The notes under the pieces were generated by a model, which was not told the DNA's origin, did not search any database, and saw only the letters and a list, made by a program, of their open reading frames with translations. DNA of 64,000 nt from Leptospirillum sp. (GTDB lineage: Bacteria > Nitrospirota > Leptospirillia > Leptospirillales > Leptospirillaceae). Location of the stretch: positions 1-64,000 of the forward strand of contig DAIEST010000174.1 in NCBI GenBank assembly GCA_027346125.1. The letters are read 5' to 3'. Shown here in pieces: positions 38,763 through 46,952 of this stretch (position 1 is the first letter of the stretch; each line of letters opens with the position of its first letter). Position numbers and translations under genes: made by a program.

Positions 38763-38913
38763 GGCCCGAATAAAGACCGGCCACAAATTGTGATACGGCC
38801 TCTCCATCCTGCCTTCCCCCGATTGGTGAAATCTGGGAGAAGAGACCGGCGCGGATGATTTCGTGAAGAGTGTCGTGAGCAAGTTTTTGGATTGTTCCAG
38901 TGGTTTCATTCAC
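38728..38913 (-). CDS. Small hypothetical protein on the opposite strand
   Basis: A 61-residue protein starting at GTG 38913 with AAGGAGG 6 nt upstream. The sequence (IQKLAHDTLHEIIRAGLF, then DGEAVSQFVAGLYSGLIEMY) is helical and looks like a real protein. It is the only leftward gene in the rightward early/late block and starts 25 nt from the divergent gene at 38939. Confidence 0.45.
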   Translation of the reverse strand: MNETTGTIQKLAHDTLHEIIRAGLFSQISPIGGRQDGEAVSQFVAGLYSGLIEMYQNPSKH

Positions 38914-38938
38914 GAAGGACCTCCTTGATAAGGGGTAA

Positions 38939-39166
38939 GTGTTGGAAAACAGCCAAAACCAATCTACCACAACCATGGAAGGTCCTTCGCCAATGAAAAA
39001 CCCGGAGCCGATCGAAAACAGGGTGGGAGGGTGGCAGAAACCAACTCTCTCCATGAGAGACCTCCTGCAAGAATTCCGAGCCAAGGAAGGGGAAAGAGAA
39101 AGAGAAGATTTTGTGATCGAACTCATTACGGCCCTTATCGTAGCGAACTATCGGAAAACTTCATGA
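38939..39166 (+). CDS. Small hypothetical phage protein
   Basis: A 75-residue protein with a polar N-terminus and a helical C-terminus (RDLLQEFRAKEGEREREDFV). Start is GTG 38939 behind AAGGGG; ATG 38975 or 38993 are possible. Its stop overlaps the next gene's start as ATGA. Confidence 0.5.
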   Translation: MLENSQNQSTTTMEGPSPMKNPEPIENRVGGWQKPTLSMRDLLQEFRAKEGEREREDFVIELITALIVANYRKTS

Positions 39167-39402
39167 CCTCCGACCCGCTCTACCAAAAGAACCTGGAGCT
39201 GATCGAGGACCGCCTGGTCCAGTACGGCCCAAGGAAGAACCTTGCCCGCGAAGTCGGTGTCTCGGACAGCCAATTGTCGAAGCTCCTGAACGGGGATCTC
39301 CGGCAATACGCCCGGATTCTCGCTGCGCTCAAACTCGAAATCGCCCCCCAGGAATATCTCAAGGCCCTCAAAACCATCGTGCAGAAGGAGATCCGGCCAT
39401 GA
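39163..39402 (+). CDS. CII-like/helix-turn-helix regulator
   Basis: A 79-residue protein. YGPRKNLAREVGVSDSQLSK is a helix-turn-helix followed by LLNGDLRQYARILAALKLEI, matching small phage regulators of CII or antitoxin type. It is translated by ATGA overlap with its neighbours and lies between cro and the replication genes, the place where CII is found in lambdoid phages. The regulator role is inferred from position and motif. Confidence 0.6.
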   Translation: MTSDPLYQKNLELIEDRLVQYGPRKNLAREVGVSDSQLSKLLNGDLRQYARILAALKLEIAPQEYLKALKTIVQKEIRP

Positions 39403-39821
39403 TCCGTATTTTCGTCCCTGGACAGCCGGTCGCAAAAGGTCGACCCCGCTTCACCAAAGCAGGTCATTGTTTTACGCCAAAGAAAACTTCCGATTACGAA
39501 GGCAAGATGGCTCTTTTCGGGAGTCAGGCCATGACCGGAAAGCCTCCCCTCGAATCCCCCCTCCACGTCGACCTGCTGATTATCCTTCCGATTCCTTCTT
39601 CCTGGTCCCGACGCAAGAAATCCGAGGCTTTGGGCTGCAGGCTTCTGCCGGCAGGCAGAAAGGACCTCGACAACTTCGTGAAGACGCTCGACGGGCTGAA
39701 CGGAATCGTCTGGAAGGATGACGGCCAGATCTGCTCGCTCAACGCCCGGAAGGTCTACGGGGAGATCCCGGGGCTTCATATCGTCATTCAGGAAATGGAT
39801 TCATGCCAGGCAGCCGGGTGA
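39399..39821 (+). CDS. rusA: RusA-family Holliday junction resolvase
   Basis: A 140-residue nuclease. PVAKGRPRFTKAGHCFTPKKT opens the family block; the acidic site is Asp89 and Asp91 in KDLDNFVKTLDGLNGIVW and Asp107/Asp108 in KDDGQI. It resolves four-way junctions during phage recombination and packaging. Its ATG overlaps the upstream stop as ATGA. Confidence 0.9.
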   Translation: MIRIFVPGQPVAKGRPRFTKAGHCFTPKKTSDYEGKMALFGSQAMTGKPPLESPLHVDLLIILPIPSSWSRRKKSEALGCRLLPAGRKDLDNFVKTLDGLNGIVWKDDGQICSLNARKVYGEIPGLHIVIQEMDSCQAAG

Positions 39822-39913
39822 TGCCCGTACAGCGTCCGATGCAAAAGCCTTTCCGTGACTCTCGCACGGAAGGGGCCCGGCTTCTTTTCTCACGAGAGGA
39901 GATTCAGAAATGA
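39821..39913 (+). CDS. Possible 30-residue coupled peptide
   Basis: The ATG at 39821 shares a base with the rusA stop (TGATG) and the TGA at the end overlaps the next gene's ATG, so the frame exactly bridges two genes. The peptide is basic (MPVQRPMQKPFRDSRTEGAR). A hairpin TTCCGTG/CACGGAA (39851-39871) lies inside. It could be a real small gene or only a coupling spacer. Confidence 0.35.
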   Translation: MPVQRPMQKPFRDSRTEGARLLFSREEIQK

Positions 39914-40719
39914 GAGCACGGAACCTTAAGCCCGGATTTTTCAAGAACGAGGATCTTGCGGAATTGCCCTTTGAAGGTCGACTCCTTTTTGCCGGATTAT
40001 GGTGTCTTGCAGACAGGGAAGGACGCCTCGAGGACCGTCCCAAGCGGATCAAGGCTGAGATTTTCGCATTTGACTCGGTGGACGTGGATAAACTCTTGTC
40101 CCAGCTTGCGTCTTTCGGATTCATCCTCAGGTATGAAGTCCAGGGTTCAAGGTTCATCGAAATACCTTCCTTCCTCCTCCATCAGAATCCTCATTGGAAG
40201 GAAAACCCCAGTATCATCCCCCCTTCATTGACCCAAAAACCCAAGGCTTCGCATTCATTCATAGATGATGAAACCCAGGGTTTTAGGTCCGATGATAGAC
40301 CAAAAAACCCTGGACAAGCCCAAGGCAAGTCTAGGGTTTCACCTTCTATGAATGAGGGTAAAACCGGGCTGAATCCCCATTCTCTGAATCCTGAATCCAG
40401 TAATACCCCCCCTACCCCCCTACCCCAATCCGTCGATCAACCGGGGAAGAATCCGGCGCAACAGTACGCGCCTGAGTTCGAGGCCTTTTGGAGGGAATAT
40501 CCGCGAAAGATCGGGAAAGGGGCAGCCTACAAATCGTGGGGAAAGCTCAAGCCTCCGCTCAGGGACTGTCTCTTGGCGCTCAAATGGCAGAAGAAATCGG
40601 ACCAGTGGACGAAAGATCAAGGCCGGTTCATCCCTCATCCGGCCACTTGGCTCAATCAGCGCCGGTGGGAAGATGAAAAACCCATAGACCCGCTCGATGC
40701 CTGGGCGATGGAGGGGTAA
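39910..40719 (+). CDS. Phage replication initiator-like protein
   Basis: A 269-residue protein. The N-terminal part (KNEDLAELPFEGRLLFAGLW, then KRIKAEIFAF) is a winged-helix domain of the phage replication protein type, joined by a polar Pro/Ser/Asn linker (residues 115-185) to a C-terminal FWREYPRKIGKGAAYKSWGK and FIPHPATWLNQRRWED module typical of DnaD/O-like phage proteins. GAGGAG lies 8-9 nt before the ATG. It likely binds the phage origin and, with the next protein, recruits host helicase. Confidence 0.7.
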   Translation: MRARNLKPGFFKNEDLAELPFEGRLLFAGLWCLADREGRLEDRPKRIKAEIFAFDSVDVDKLLSQLASFGFILRYEVQGSRFIEIPSFLLHQNPHWKENPSIIPPSLTQKPKASHSFIDDETQGFRSDDRPKNPGQAQGKSRVSPSMNEGKTGLNPHSLNPESSNTPPTPLPQSVDQPGKNPAQQYAPEFEAFWREYPRKIGKGAAYKSWGKLKPPLRDCLLALKWQKKSDQWTKDQGRFIPHPATWLNQRRWEDEKPIDPLDAWAMEG

Positions 40720-41214
40720 ATGACAAAGCTGGAATTCAAACAACAACTCGACCGGCTCTCGCTCGCCTTCGAAAAGAAAATGTCCACAGACTTGATGGAC
40801 CTCTGGTGGGAAGAATGCCGAACTTTTCCGCTCGAATCTGTCCGTAAGGCAGCCCAGCACTTTCTAGAATCGGACCAGAAGACTTTCCCTCGCATCGGCG
40901 AGTTCAAGACGGCTCTTCGCGGGGCCAGCGAACGCCGGACACCGGAAGGAACGCAAACCCTCCCCTTCTCGTGTCCCCGTTGCTCCCACGGCTTCTGCTC
41001 CGTCAAACGGTTTTCAGGGGATCGCAAGCATTCCTTCGCCTTCCGTTGCTCATGTCCGGCAGGTGATGGCTATCCCGGCTTGCCTCTCGTTCCCTCCGAC
41101 GAACGAACCCTCAAAGAATCCCAGGAGCGGCCCAATTACCCGGTTCCCTCTCCTCCAGAGCAACGGAGGATCACGCAGGAATTCTTCGACACCCTCGAGG
41201 AAATCCCTTTCTAA
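40720..41214 (+). CDS. Phage replication accessory / helicase-loader-like protein
   Basis: A 164-residue protein. The N-terminal helical domain (SLAFEKKMSTDLMDLWWEEC, then ESVRKAAQHFLES and FPRIGEFKTAL) resembles the replicative-helicase-loader inhibitor/DnaG-interacting region of phage proteins; a CPRCSHGFC ... CSC zinc-binding part follows. It begins directly after the stop of the initiator. No ATPase domain is present, so it is not a full DnaC. Confidence 0.6.
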   Translation: MTKLEFKQQLDRLSLAFEKKMSTDLMDLWWEECRTFPLESVRKAAQHFLESDQKTFPRIGEFKTALRGASERRTPEGTQTLPFSCPRCSHGFCSVKRFSGDRKHSFAFRCSCPAGDGYPGLPLVPSDERTLKESQERPNYPVPSPPEQRRITQEFFDTLEEIPF

Positions 41215-41228
41215 CCCAGGAGAATCCC

Positions 41229-41417
41229 ATGACTCTGAAACTTCACCAGGAAATTCCAATCGTCGGCAACTCCACCCCCAAATGCGTGTTCCAGGCCAAA
41301 ACCCCAAAGGGCTTTGTTTGCGTCATCGCCGATCACATTGCCGAAGCTGCCGCCGTCCTGCACGCGAAAGGCTTTGAGGTGGGCCTTATCCAGAGCGTGG
41401 GAGAGCTGGTTGAGTAA
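41229..41417 (+). CDS. Small hypothetical phage protein
   Basis: A 62-residue protein of mixed alpha/beta character (CVFQAKTPKGFVCVIADHIA). AGGAGAATCCC gives a good ribosome site. Its 3' end overlaps the start of the terminase small subunit by 8 nt. Function unknown. Confidence 0.55.
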   Translation: MTLKLHQEIPIVGNSTPKCVFQAKTPKGFVCVIADHIAEAAAVLHAKGFEVGLIQSVGELVE

Positions 41418-41913
41418 AAAAACGCCTTCCAAGCGAAAACGGCTGAATCCCATGCAGGAGCGCTTTGCCGTGCTCTACGCGCTTACGGGGAATGTGACCC
41501 AGGCCGCAAAAGAAGCCGGTTATTCCCCCAAAACGGCGTATCGTCAAGGGCATGATCTCCTCAAAAGACCTCATGTGCTTGCGCGCGCGAATCTGGAAGC
41601 CGAGCGGTTGGTCGCACAGGTACGCCTCGAATTCGCTCCTCTCGCGCTCAAAGCCCGGCTCAAACTGGAAGCCATCATCGACAATGGCGCGATCAAGAAT
41701 ATGGCGACACTGCAGGCAATCAACACGGCCCTCGAGTACGCTGGTCTCAAACCGGCTCAGAAATCCGAAGTGTCAGGACCAGACGGTCAACCCCTCACTC
41801 TCGGGGTCGTGGCCATTCCAGCGAAAGCCAAGTCTATCGAGGAGTGGGTCAAGAACCGGGAGGAACGGAGGGCTCTGGCCGAGAGAACCGTCATCGATGC
41901 AGACGGCAAGTGA
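41410..41913 (+). CDS. terS: Terminase small subunit
   Basis: A 167-residue DNA-recognition subunit. LNPMQERFAVLYALTGNVTQ followed by AAKEAGYSPKTAYRQGHDLL is the helix-turn-helix region of the Terminase_2 family. TTG at 41410 (behind GGGAGAG) is the best start, inside the end of the previous gene. It overlaps terL by 17 nt. Confidence 0.85.
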   Translation: MSKKTPSKRKRLNPMQERFAVLYALTGNVTQAAKEAGYSPKTAYRQGHDLLKRPHVLARANLEAERLVAQVRLEFAPLALKARLKLEAIIDNGAIKNMATLQAINTALEYAGLKPAQKSEVSGPDGQPLTLGVVAIPAKAKSIEEWVKNREERRALAERTVIDADGK

Positions 41914-43243
41914 ACCGCTCGTCTGGGTTCCCCAGGACGGTCCTCAGCGGGATCTCCTCGAATGTCCGATCCCGGACGTGTTTTTCGGAGGAGCCCGGGG
42001 AGGTGGAAAATCCGATGCTCTCCTCGGAGACTGGCTGGCGCATGCCGATGCTTACGGGAAGCACGCGAAGGGAATTCTGTTCCGCCAGAGCATGCCGGAA
42101 CTCGAGGAGTTGCAGGGAAGGGCTTTGCAGATCTTTCCGGCGATCGGCGGCGAATGGAGAGCGGGTCCGCGCACGTGGTTTTTCCGGAACAAGGCCAGCC
42201 TCAAGATGCGCTGGCTCGAACGGGTCGAGGACGCCAACAAGTATCAGGGCCATGCGTACACCTGGATCGGGATCGATGAATGCGGGAATTATCCCACCCC
42301 CGAAGCGATCGACCGGCTCCGGGCGACCATGCGGTCGGCTCATGGTGTTCCCTGCTTCCTGCGGCTCACCGGCAACCCAGGTGGCGTGGGTCACGAATGG
42401 CTCAAGGAACGCTATATCAAGCCGGCCGTGCCCGGTCAGCCTTTCTGGTCGGAAGCCCAGAAGACCTGGCGCGTGTATATTCCCTCGCGCCTCCAGGACA
42501 ACCGGATCCTCATGGAGGCCGATCCCGGCTATGTGGATCGGCTCTATGCCTCCGGTCCTTCCTGGCTGGTCAAGGCGTGGCTCGAGGGGGATTGGGACGT
42601 GTCTGTTTCGGGCAAGCTCTTCCTGAGGTCCTGGTGGCAGTTCTACTCGGTCGTCCCGGATCTTCTGGCGATCTTCCAGGTGTGGGACACCGGGGTCAAG
42701 GACCGGGAGGACAACGACCCTTCCGCCTGTCTCACGATCGGCCTCCACCGCGTGGGATGGTATCTCCTGGATGCTTGGAAAGAACGGGTGGAATATCCCG
42801 AGCTCGAACATCAGGTGCCGATTCAGTTCGCCAAGTGGCGTGCGGCTGGGTGTTCCCAGATTCTGATCGAGGATGCCTCTTCCGGTGCATCGCTCATCCA
42901 GAGCCTTCGGAAATCAGGACGGCTCCCCATCAAGCCGGTGCGCCACAAGAACAAGATCCAGCCTGCGTATGCCATCAGTCCGCTGGTGGAATCGGGACGC
43001 GTCTTTCTCCCGCAGGACGGCCGATGGACCAGCGCCTTCATCGAGGAGTTCGCCCTGTTCCCCAACGGTCCGCATGACGAGTGGGTGGACTGCCTGACCT
43101 TCGGGATTCTGGACGGGCCCAAGGTTGAGTCGGCGATTCCTCCAAAACCGCAAGAGCCGGTGAGCTATCTTCCGCCAAACAAGAGGCGCGGAAGGGCTCT
43201 CCCGGATGATGACGATATTCGATGGGGAGGGGGAAGAAAGTGA
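41897..43243 (+). CDS. terL: Terminase large subunit
   Basis: A 448-residue packaging motor. Walker A GGARGGGKS is at residues 31-39, the Walker B-like IGIDECG at 124-130, and the coupling TGNPGGVGHEW follows. The RuvC-like nuclease part includes VWDTGVKDREDNDPSACLTI and GPHDEWVDCLTFGILD. ATG at 41897 overlaps terS; a longer frame upstream is not coding. It cuts and translocates phage DNA into the head. Confidence 0.93.
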   Translation: MQTASEPLVWVPQDGPQRDLLECPIPDVFFGGARGGGKSDALLGDWLAHADAYGKHAKGILFRQSMPELEELQGRALQIFPAIGGEWRAGPRTWFFRNKASLKMRWLERVEDANKYQGHAYTWIGIDECGNYPTPEAIDRLRATMRSAHGVPCFLRLTGNPGGVGHEWLKERYIKPAVPGQPFWSEAQKTWRVYIPSRLQDNRILMEADPGYVDRLYASGPSWLVKAWLEGDWDVSVSGKLFLRSWWQFYSVVPDLLAIFQVWDTGVKDREDNDPSACLTIGLHRVGWYLLDAWKERVEYPELEHQVPIQFAKWRAAGCSQILIEDASSGASLIQSLRKSGRLPIKPVRHKNKIQPAYAISPLVESGRVFLPQDGRWTSAFIEEFALFPNGPHDEWVDCLTFGILDGPKVESAIPPKPQEPVSYLPPNKRRGRALPDDDDIRWGGGRK

Positions 43244-43455
43244 AAAAAAGTGTGACAATCGGGGACAGTTTGTTCCTCTCGGTCGTGATCGCCAATTATC
43301 TAAGAGCGTCAAGAGGTAAGACGGATTTGAAAGAAGTCTACAAGGTGTGCGCCTACCTCGACGAGAGGGTGCAGGAAAAGTCCTTTCAGGCGTTCAGAAA
43401 GGCGTATTACCGGGCCAAGAAAGAATTCCACGGAGTGTCCCTCTCTGTCACATAA
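43240..43455 (+). CDS. Small hypothetical phage protein
   Basis: A 71-residue basic, helical protein (SLFLSVVIANYLRASRGKTD, FQAFRKAYYRAKKEF). GTG at 43240 overlaps the terL stop (GTGA) and has GGAGGGGG upstream. Unknown function; position between terL and portal suggests a role in packaging or assembly. Confidence 0.55.
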   Translation: MKKSVTIGDSLFLSVVIANYLRASRGKTDLKEVYKVCAYLDERVQEKSFQAFRKAYYRAKKEFHGVSLSVT

Positions 43456-43506
43456 TGTCACAAGATAATCCTTGTAAGTCCATATCCAGACTGATATTTC
43501 TCAGGC

Positions 43507-45747
43507 ATGGACACTCTCACCGAAGACCAGATCGTCCAGCGGGTCAACGACTGGATCTCAGAACAGGCCTACACGCAGGAGTCTTTTCTCGAGCGTGAAG
43601 AGGACGCTCTTGCGCGTTACCTCGGGGGCCGTCCCAAAGCCAATCCCGATTCCCCCTGGGAAGGATCCTCCGATCTCGATATCGGGGGGGCTCTGACCCT
43701 CTCGCACGTCGAGTCGATCCACTCCCGCACGTTGTATGCCCTTCAGCGCTCCGTTCCCTTCGTCCAGGTCAAGTCGAAAAATCAGGACCTGGCAGACCAA
43801 GCCGAATGCTACCTCCGGCACGTTCTCGATCACGAAACGGGCTTTCTCCGGTTTGCGTCCAGGTGGATCCGCCCGGCTCTTGTGGGAGGATGCCGACGCG
43901 CCAAGGCCGTCTGGGAAAAGGAAGTTCAACGGGTGGGAGAAACGCACCGCTTCACGCTGCCCCCGGGAATCCGTGGAACCGACCTTGAAGAACCGGCGAT
44001 CCGAGCCTTCCTGCTCGAGCGCCTGAAAAACCGCTTCGGGGAATTCACGATCCGGGAGAAATCCGATACCCACTGGACAATCCGGTTCGACCGGGACGGC
44101 GAAGAGGTCACCGGAGATCTCCGCTACCGGCTGGTGGGAGACCGGATCGATGCGACCGTCGAATGGCCGGACGTGACCTTCGAAGGCGTCCGGTATAGTG
44201 CCGTCAAGCCCGAGGATTTCTGGAAAAGCCCCGGAACCATCCAGGAGTGCCGCTACGTGATCCACCGGGTGTGGATGACTTGGCCGGAGATCGTGAGCCG
44301 CGCCCAGGACGGCATTTACGACCTCGATCTTGAGGCCGACTACTCCGAGTTCAAGCAATACGCCACCGACCCGATCGTCCAAACCGAAGGAGGCGTCGAT
44401 CTGGTCGAGCAGAGACGCCAGGCGGCCGGTGTCTCGACCATGATTCTGGGATGGGAATACTTCGAGATCCTGGAATGCTACGTCCTCGATTTCTGGGACG
44501 GAAAGGACTATCTCGAGGACCGGCTGATCACGATCTTCCGGGGACCCGGAAAGATTCTGAGAAACGAGCTCCGGTCTTCGGCCGGATATCCGATGCGGCC
44601 CTTCTCGGAAATCATCGTCCAGCCGATTCCCGATATGGACTCCTACGGTCTGGGCATTCCCACGATCATCGGTCCGCTCGCCGACGAAGAGACAGCCGTC
44701 CACAACCTCATGATGGATTCGGCGACTCTCCAGGCGGTTCCACCCACCTTCTACGATGAAACGGCCGGCCTCAAGAACGAGAAGATGAAGATCGCTCCCG
44801 GCCGGTTAATCCCGCTTTCCTCTCCGAACGGCAATATCGGCAATGCGGTCTACATGCCGAACTATGCGGCCAATCTGGGGCCGATCGCCGGTCTCCAGAA
44901 CCGCATCGACACCATCATGCAGTCGGTCGACGGGGTGAGCGACACGCAACTGGCGCAGGCTCCCAAGAGCAAAACGCTGGGCCAGAGCACTCTTGTCCAG
45001 GACGAGATCAATATCCGCTTCCAGGCGATCTGGGACAACATCGTCGGAAACATGGAGGAGATGTCCGGTCTCGCGGGGCTGATAGCCATTACGGCCGCTC
45101 TCTATCAGCGGTTCGGAAAGCCCATGGAGATCGAGGCGGTCACCGGCGAGTATTCGGAGGTCTCCTTTCCCGATGCTCTGAAATACTCCCTCAAGATCAC
45201 GGCCAACATCAACAAGATCAACCAGAACGCCCAGGTCGCCAAAGCGCGGGGAGTCGTCCAGACCCTCATGAACCCCATGCTCATGCAGCTGGGGCTCGTG
45301 AACCCACAGACCCTTTACCACGCCCTCAAGAATCTCCTCGAAGCCATGGATGTGGATAACTGGGAGGACTTCCTGGCCGAGCCTCCGCAGGAAAAAATGG
45401 CGTCCGTCAATCCGGACAAGGAAAACCTCGAAATGCTCCCGGGCCATATCGTTCCGGTTCACCCAGCCGACGACGACCAGGCGCATATCGTGTCGCACGT
45501 GAAATTTCTGGAAGAGCTTCGGGCCGAACCGGGACTCTGCCAGAACGCAGCGGTCTACGTGGAGCACATCAAGCGCCACCGCAAGCAGGAGCAGATGAAG
45601 GCCCAGCAGCAGATGCAACAGGCCGACATGGGCAACGGCGTTCCCGGTGGGCCAGCTGGTTCCCCGATCGCCAACACGCCGGTTCCCGGTGGAGCTCCTT
45701 CCATGCCGAATGGTGCGGCAGGGGCCGGAGCGGTGCCCAATGCGTAG
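43507..45747 (+). CDS. Portal protein
   Basis: A 746-residue protein typical of the large portal proteins of P22-like podoviruses, with DALARYLGGRPKANPDSPWE near the start, a long central beta-rich region, the stem-like ADEETAVHNLMMDSATLQAV, and a C-terminal Met/Gln/Gly/Pro-rich tail. The dodecameric portal is the DNA entry point. The ribosome site is weak. It follows terL directly, the usual order. Confidence 0.8.
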   Translation: MDTLTEDQIVQRVNDWISEQAYTQESFLEREEDALARYLGGRPKANPDSPWEGSSDLDIGGALTLSHVESIHSRTLYALQRSVPFVQVKSKNQDLADQAECYLRHVLDHETGFLRFASRWIRPALVGGCRRAKAVWEKEVQRVGETHRFTLPPGIRGTDLEEPAIRAFLLERLKNRFGEFTIREKSDTHWTIRFDRDGEEVTGDLRYRLVGDRIDATVEWPDVTFEGVRYSAVKPEDFWKSPGTIQECRYVIHRVWMTWPEIVSRAQDGIYDLDLEADYSEFKQYATDPIVQTEGGVDLVEQRRQAAGVSTMILGWEYFEILECYVLDFWDGKDYLEDRLITIFRGPGKILRNELRSSAGYPMRPFSEIIVQPIPDMDSYGLGIPTIIGPLADEETAVHNLMMDSATLQAVPPTFYDETAGLKNEKMKIAPGRLIPLSSPNGNIGNAVYMPNYAANLGPIAGLQNRIDTIMQSVDGVSDTQLAQAPKSKTLGQSTLVQDEINIRFQAIWDNIVGNMEEMSGLAGLIAITAALYQRFGKPMEIEAVTGEYSEVSFPDALKYSLKITANINKINQNAQVAKARGVVQTLMNPMLMQLGLVNPQTLYHALKNLLEAMDVDNWEDFLAEPPQEKMASVNPDKENLEMLPGHIVPVHPADDDQAHIVSHVKFLEELRAEPGLCQNAAVYVEHIKRHRKQEQMKAQQQMQQADMGNGVPGGPAGSPIANTPVPGGAPSMPNGAAGAGAVPNA

Positions 45748-45982
45748 GCCCATGAACCTGGAGGAATGCGCGGCTCTCTATTCGCTCTTTCAGCATCCCG
45801 GCATGAGGGTCCTGAAGCAGCGGATCTCCGATTCCGTTTCGGACGAGCTGATGCCCGGCCTCCGGACAGGAGGAAAAGACGCTTACGACCGGATGGTAGG
45901 GCGCATGGAAGGTGCGGAAGGCGTGCTGGCCCTAATGGACCGGCTCAAGGATGAAGCGATAGCCAAAACGAAGGAGTCATGA
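45740..45982 (+). CDS. Small hypothetical phage protein
   Basis: An 80-residue helical protein (NLEECAALYSLFQHPGMRVL, KQRISDSVSDELMPGLRTGG) starting inside the last codons of the portal gene. Overlap with the following gene is ATGA. Function unknown; a head accessory role is plausible from position. Confidence 0.5.
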   Translation: MRRPMNLEECAALYSLFQHPGMRVLKQRISDSVSDELMPGLRTGGKDAYDRMVGRMEGAEGVLALMDRLKDEAIAKTKES

Positions 45983-46503
45983 TGGGCGCTTTGGACGGAA
46001 ACCAGACCAACGGCAAAGGAACCAACTTCGATGCGGGAGGTGTATCGACCCTTGGGCCGCTGAGCGGCTCCACTGTGGAGGGAGGAAACGGTCAGGCCAA
46101 CCAGGTGGTCCTCGAAGGGGCCTCTGCGGGGAATCCTCCTCAGATCGTCGCCCAGGGATCGGATGCCCATATCGATCTGCAGTTGCTCGCCAAGGGTGGA
46201 GGAGGCATTCGACTCGGGGCTGGTTCCAACTCGATCTATGACACCTACGTCGAATCTTTGAACCTCACTCCGGCCTCTGTCCCGGCCAATACCTCGGAGG
46301 AGCAGATCTTCCCGGATAACGGGACCGCAAACGTTGGGGATGTCCTGATCGGCAATTGGCAGGAGGCTCTTCCTGCCGGGATCAGTATCGGGAATATCCG
46401 GGTGAGTTCTGCCGGGCATATCGGCGTGACCTTTGTGAACTCGACGGCCGCCGCCATCACACCGGCCGCCGGGACCCTCAAGATCCTCGGGTTTACGGTC
46501 TAA
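45979..46503 (+). CDS. Gly-rich structural protein
   Basis: A 174-residue Gly/Ala/Ser-rich beta protein (ITPAAGTLKILGFTV at the end). The composition and position in the head operon suggest a head decoration or capsid accessory protein. AAGGAG precedes it by about 5 nt. Confidence 0.5.
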   Translation: MMGALDGNQTNGKGTNFDAGGVSTLGPLSGSTVEGGNGQANQVVLEGASAGNPPQIVAQGSDAHIDLQLLAKGGGGIRLGAGSNSIYDTYVESLNLTPASVPANTSEEQIFPDNGTANVGDVLIGNWQEALPAGISIGNIRVSSAGHIGVTFVNSTAAAITPAAGTLKILGFTV

Positions 46504-46512
46504 GGAGGATGC

Positions 46513-46722
46513 ATGGCCAAGCTTTCGAAGAAGAGACGGAGTTCGTTGCCGAAGAAAGACTTCGCCGGGCCGGGACGCTCGTATCCGGTGGAGGACAGGG
46601 CCCACGCGAGAGCGGCCGAAATGGAGGCCGGGATCGCCTGGAAGAAAGGCCGCATGTCGGGCGGAGAGAAAAACCGGATCGACCGCAAGGCGCGTCGAGT
46701 CCTGAAGGGAGGGAAGCCGTAA
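46513..46722 (+). CDS. Small basic phage protein
   Basis: A 69-residue protein. LPKKDFAGPGRSYPVEDRAH resembles a short motif found in phage and prophage head-region proteins; the rest is Lys/Arg-rich. AAGGAGG lies before the ATG. Role unknown. Confidence 0.55.
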   Translation: MAKLSKKRRSSLPKKDFAGPGRSYPVEDRAHARAAEMEAGIAWKKGRMSGGEKNRIDRKARRVLKGGKP

Positions 46723-46895
46723 TGGAATCCGCACTCGAAAAGATCAAGAACCTCAAAAAGGGTGGCAAGAAAGCGAACAAAAAGCTCGTCAAAAAGAAGG
46801 ATGACCTCAAGGCCGGAGGCAAAAAGGCCAACAAGACACTCGAACGGGAAAAGAAACCGTCCAAGAAGCTGATGGACGCCATCCGGAAGGGATAA
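46722..46895 (+). CDS. Lys-rich internal-repeat peptide
   Basis: A 57-residue protein of which about 40 percent is Lys/Arg. Two copies of a K-x-GGKKANK-x-L unit occur (KKGGKKANKKL and KAGGKKANKTL). The start ATG shares an A with the previous stop (TAATG), with GGGAGGG upstream. It may bind DNA or RNA inside the capsid, or be a scaffold tail; inference only. Confidence 0.5.
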   Translation: MESALEKIKNLKKGGKKANKKLVKKKDDLKAGGKKANKTLEREKKPSKKLMDAIRKG

Positions 46896-46952
46896 CCGGT
46901 CCGTTTCACCATTCACCATCGGGAGCCCACCCGTAAAAGGCAAGGAGGACGT

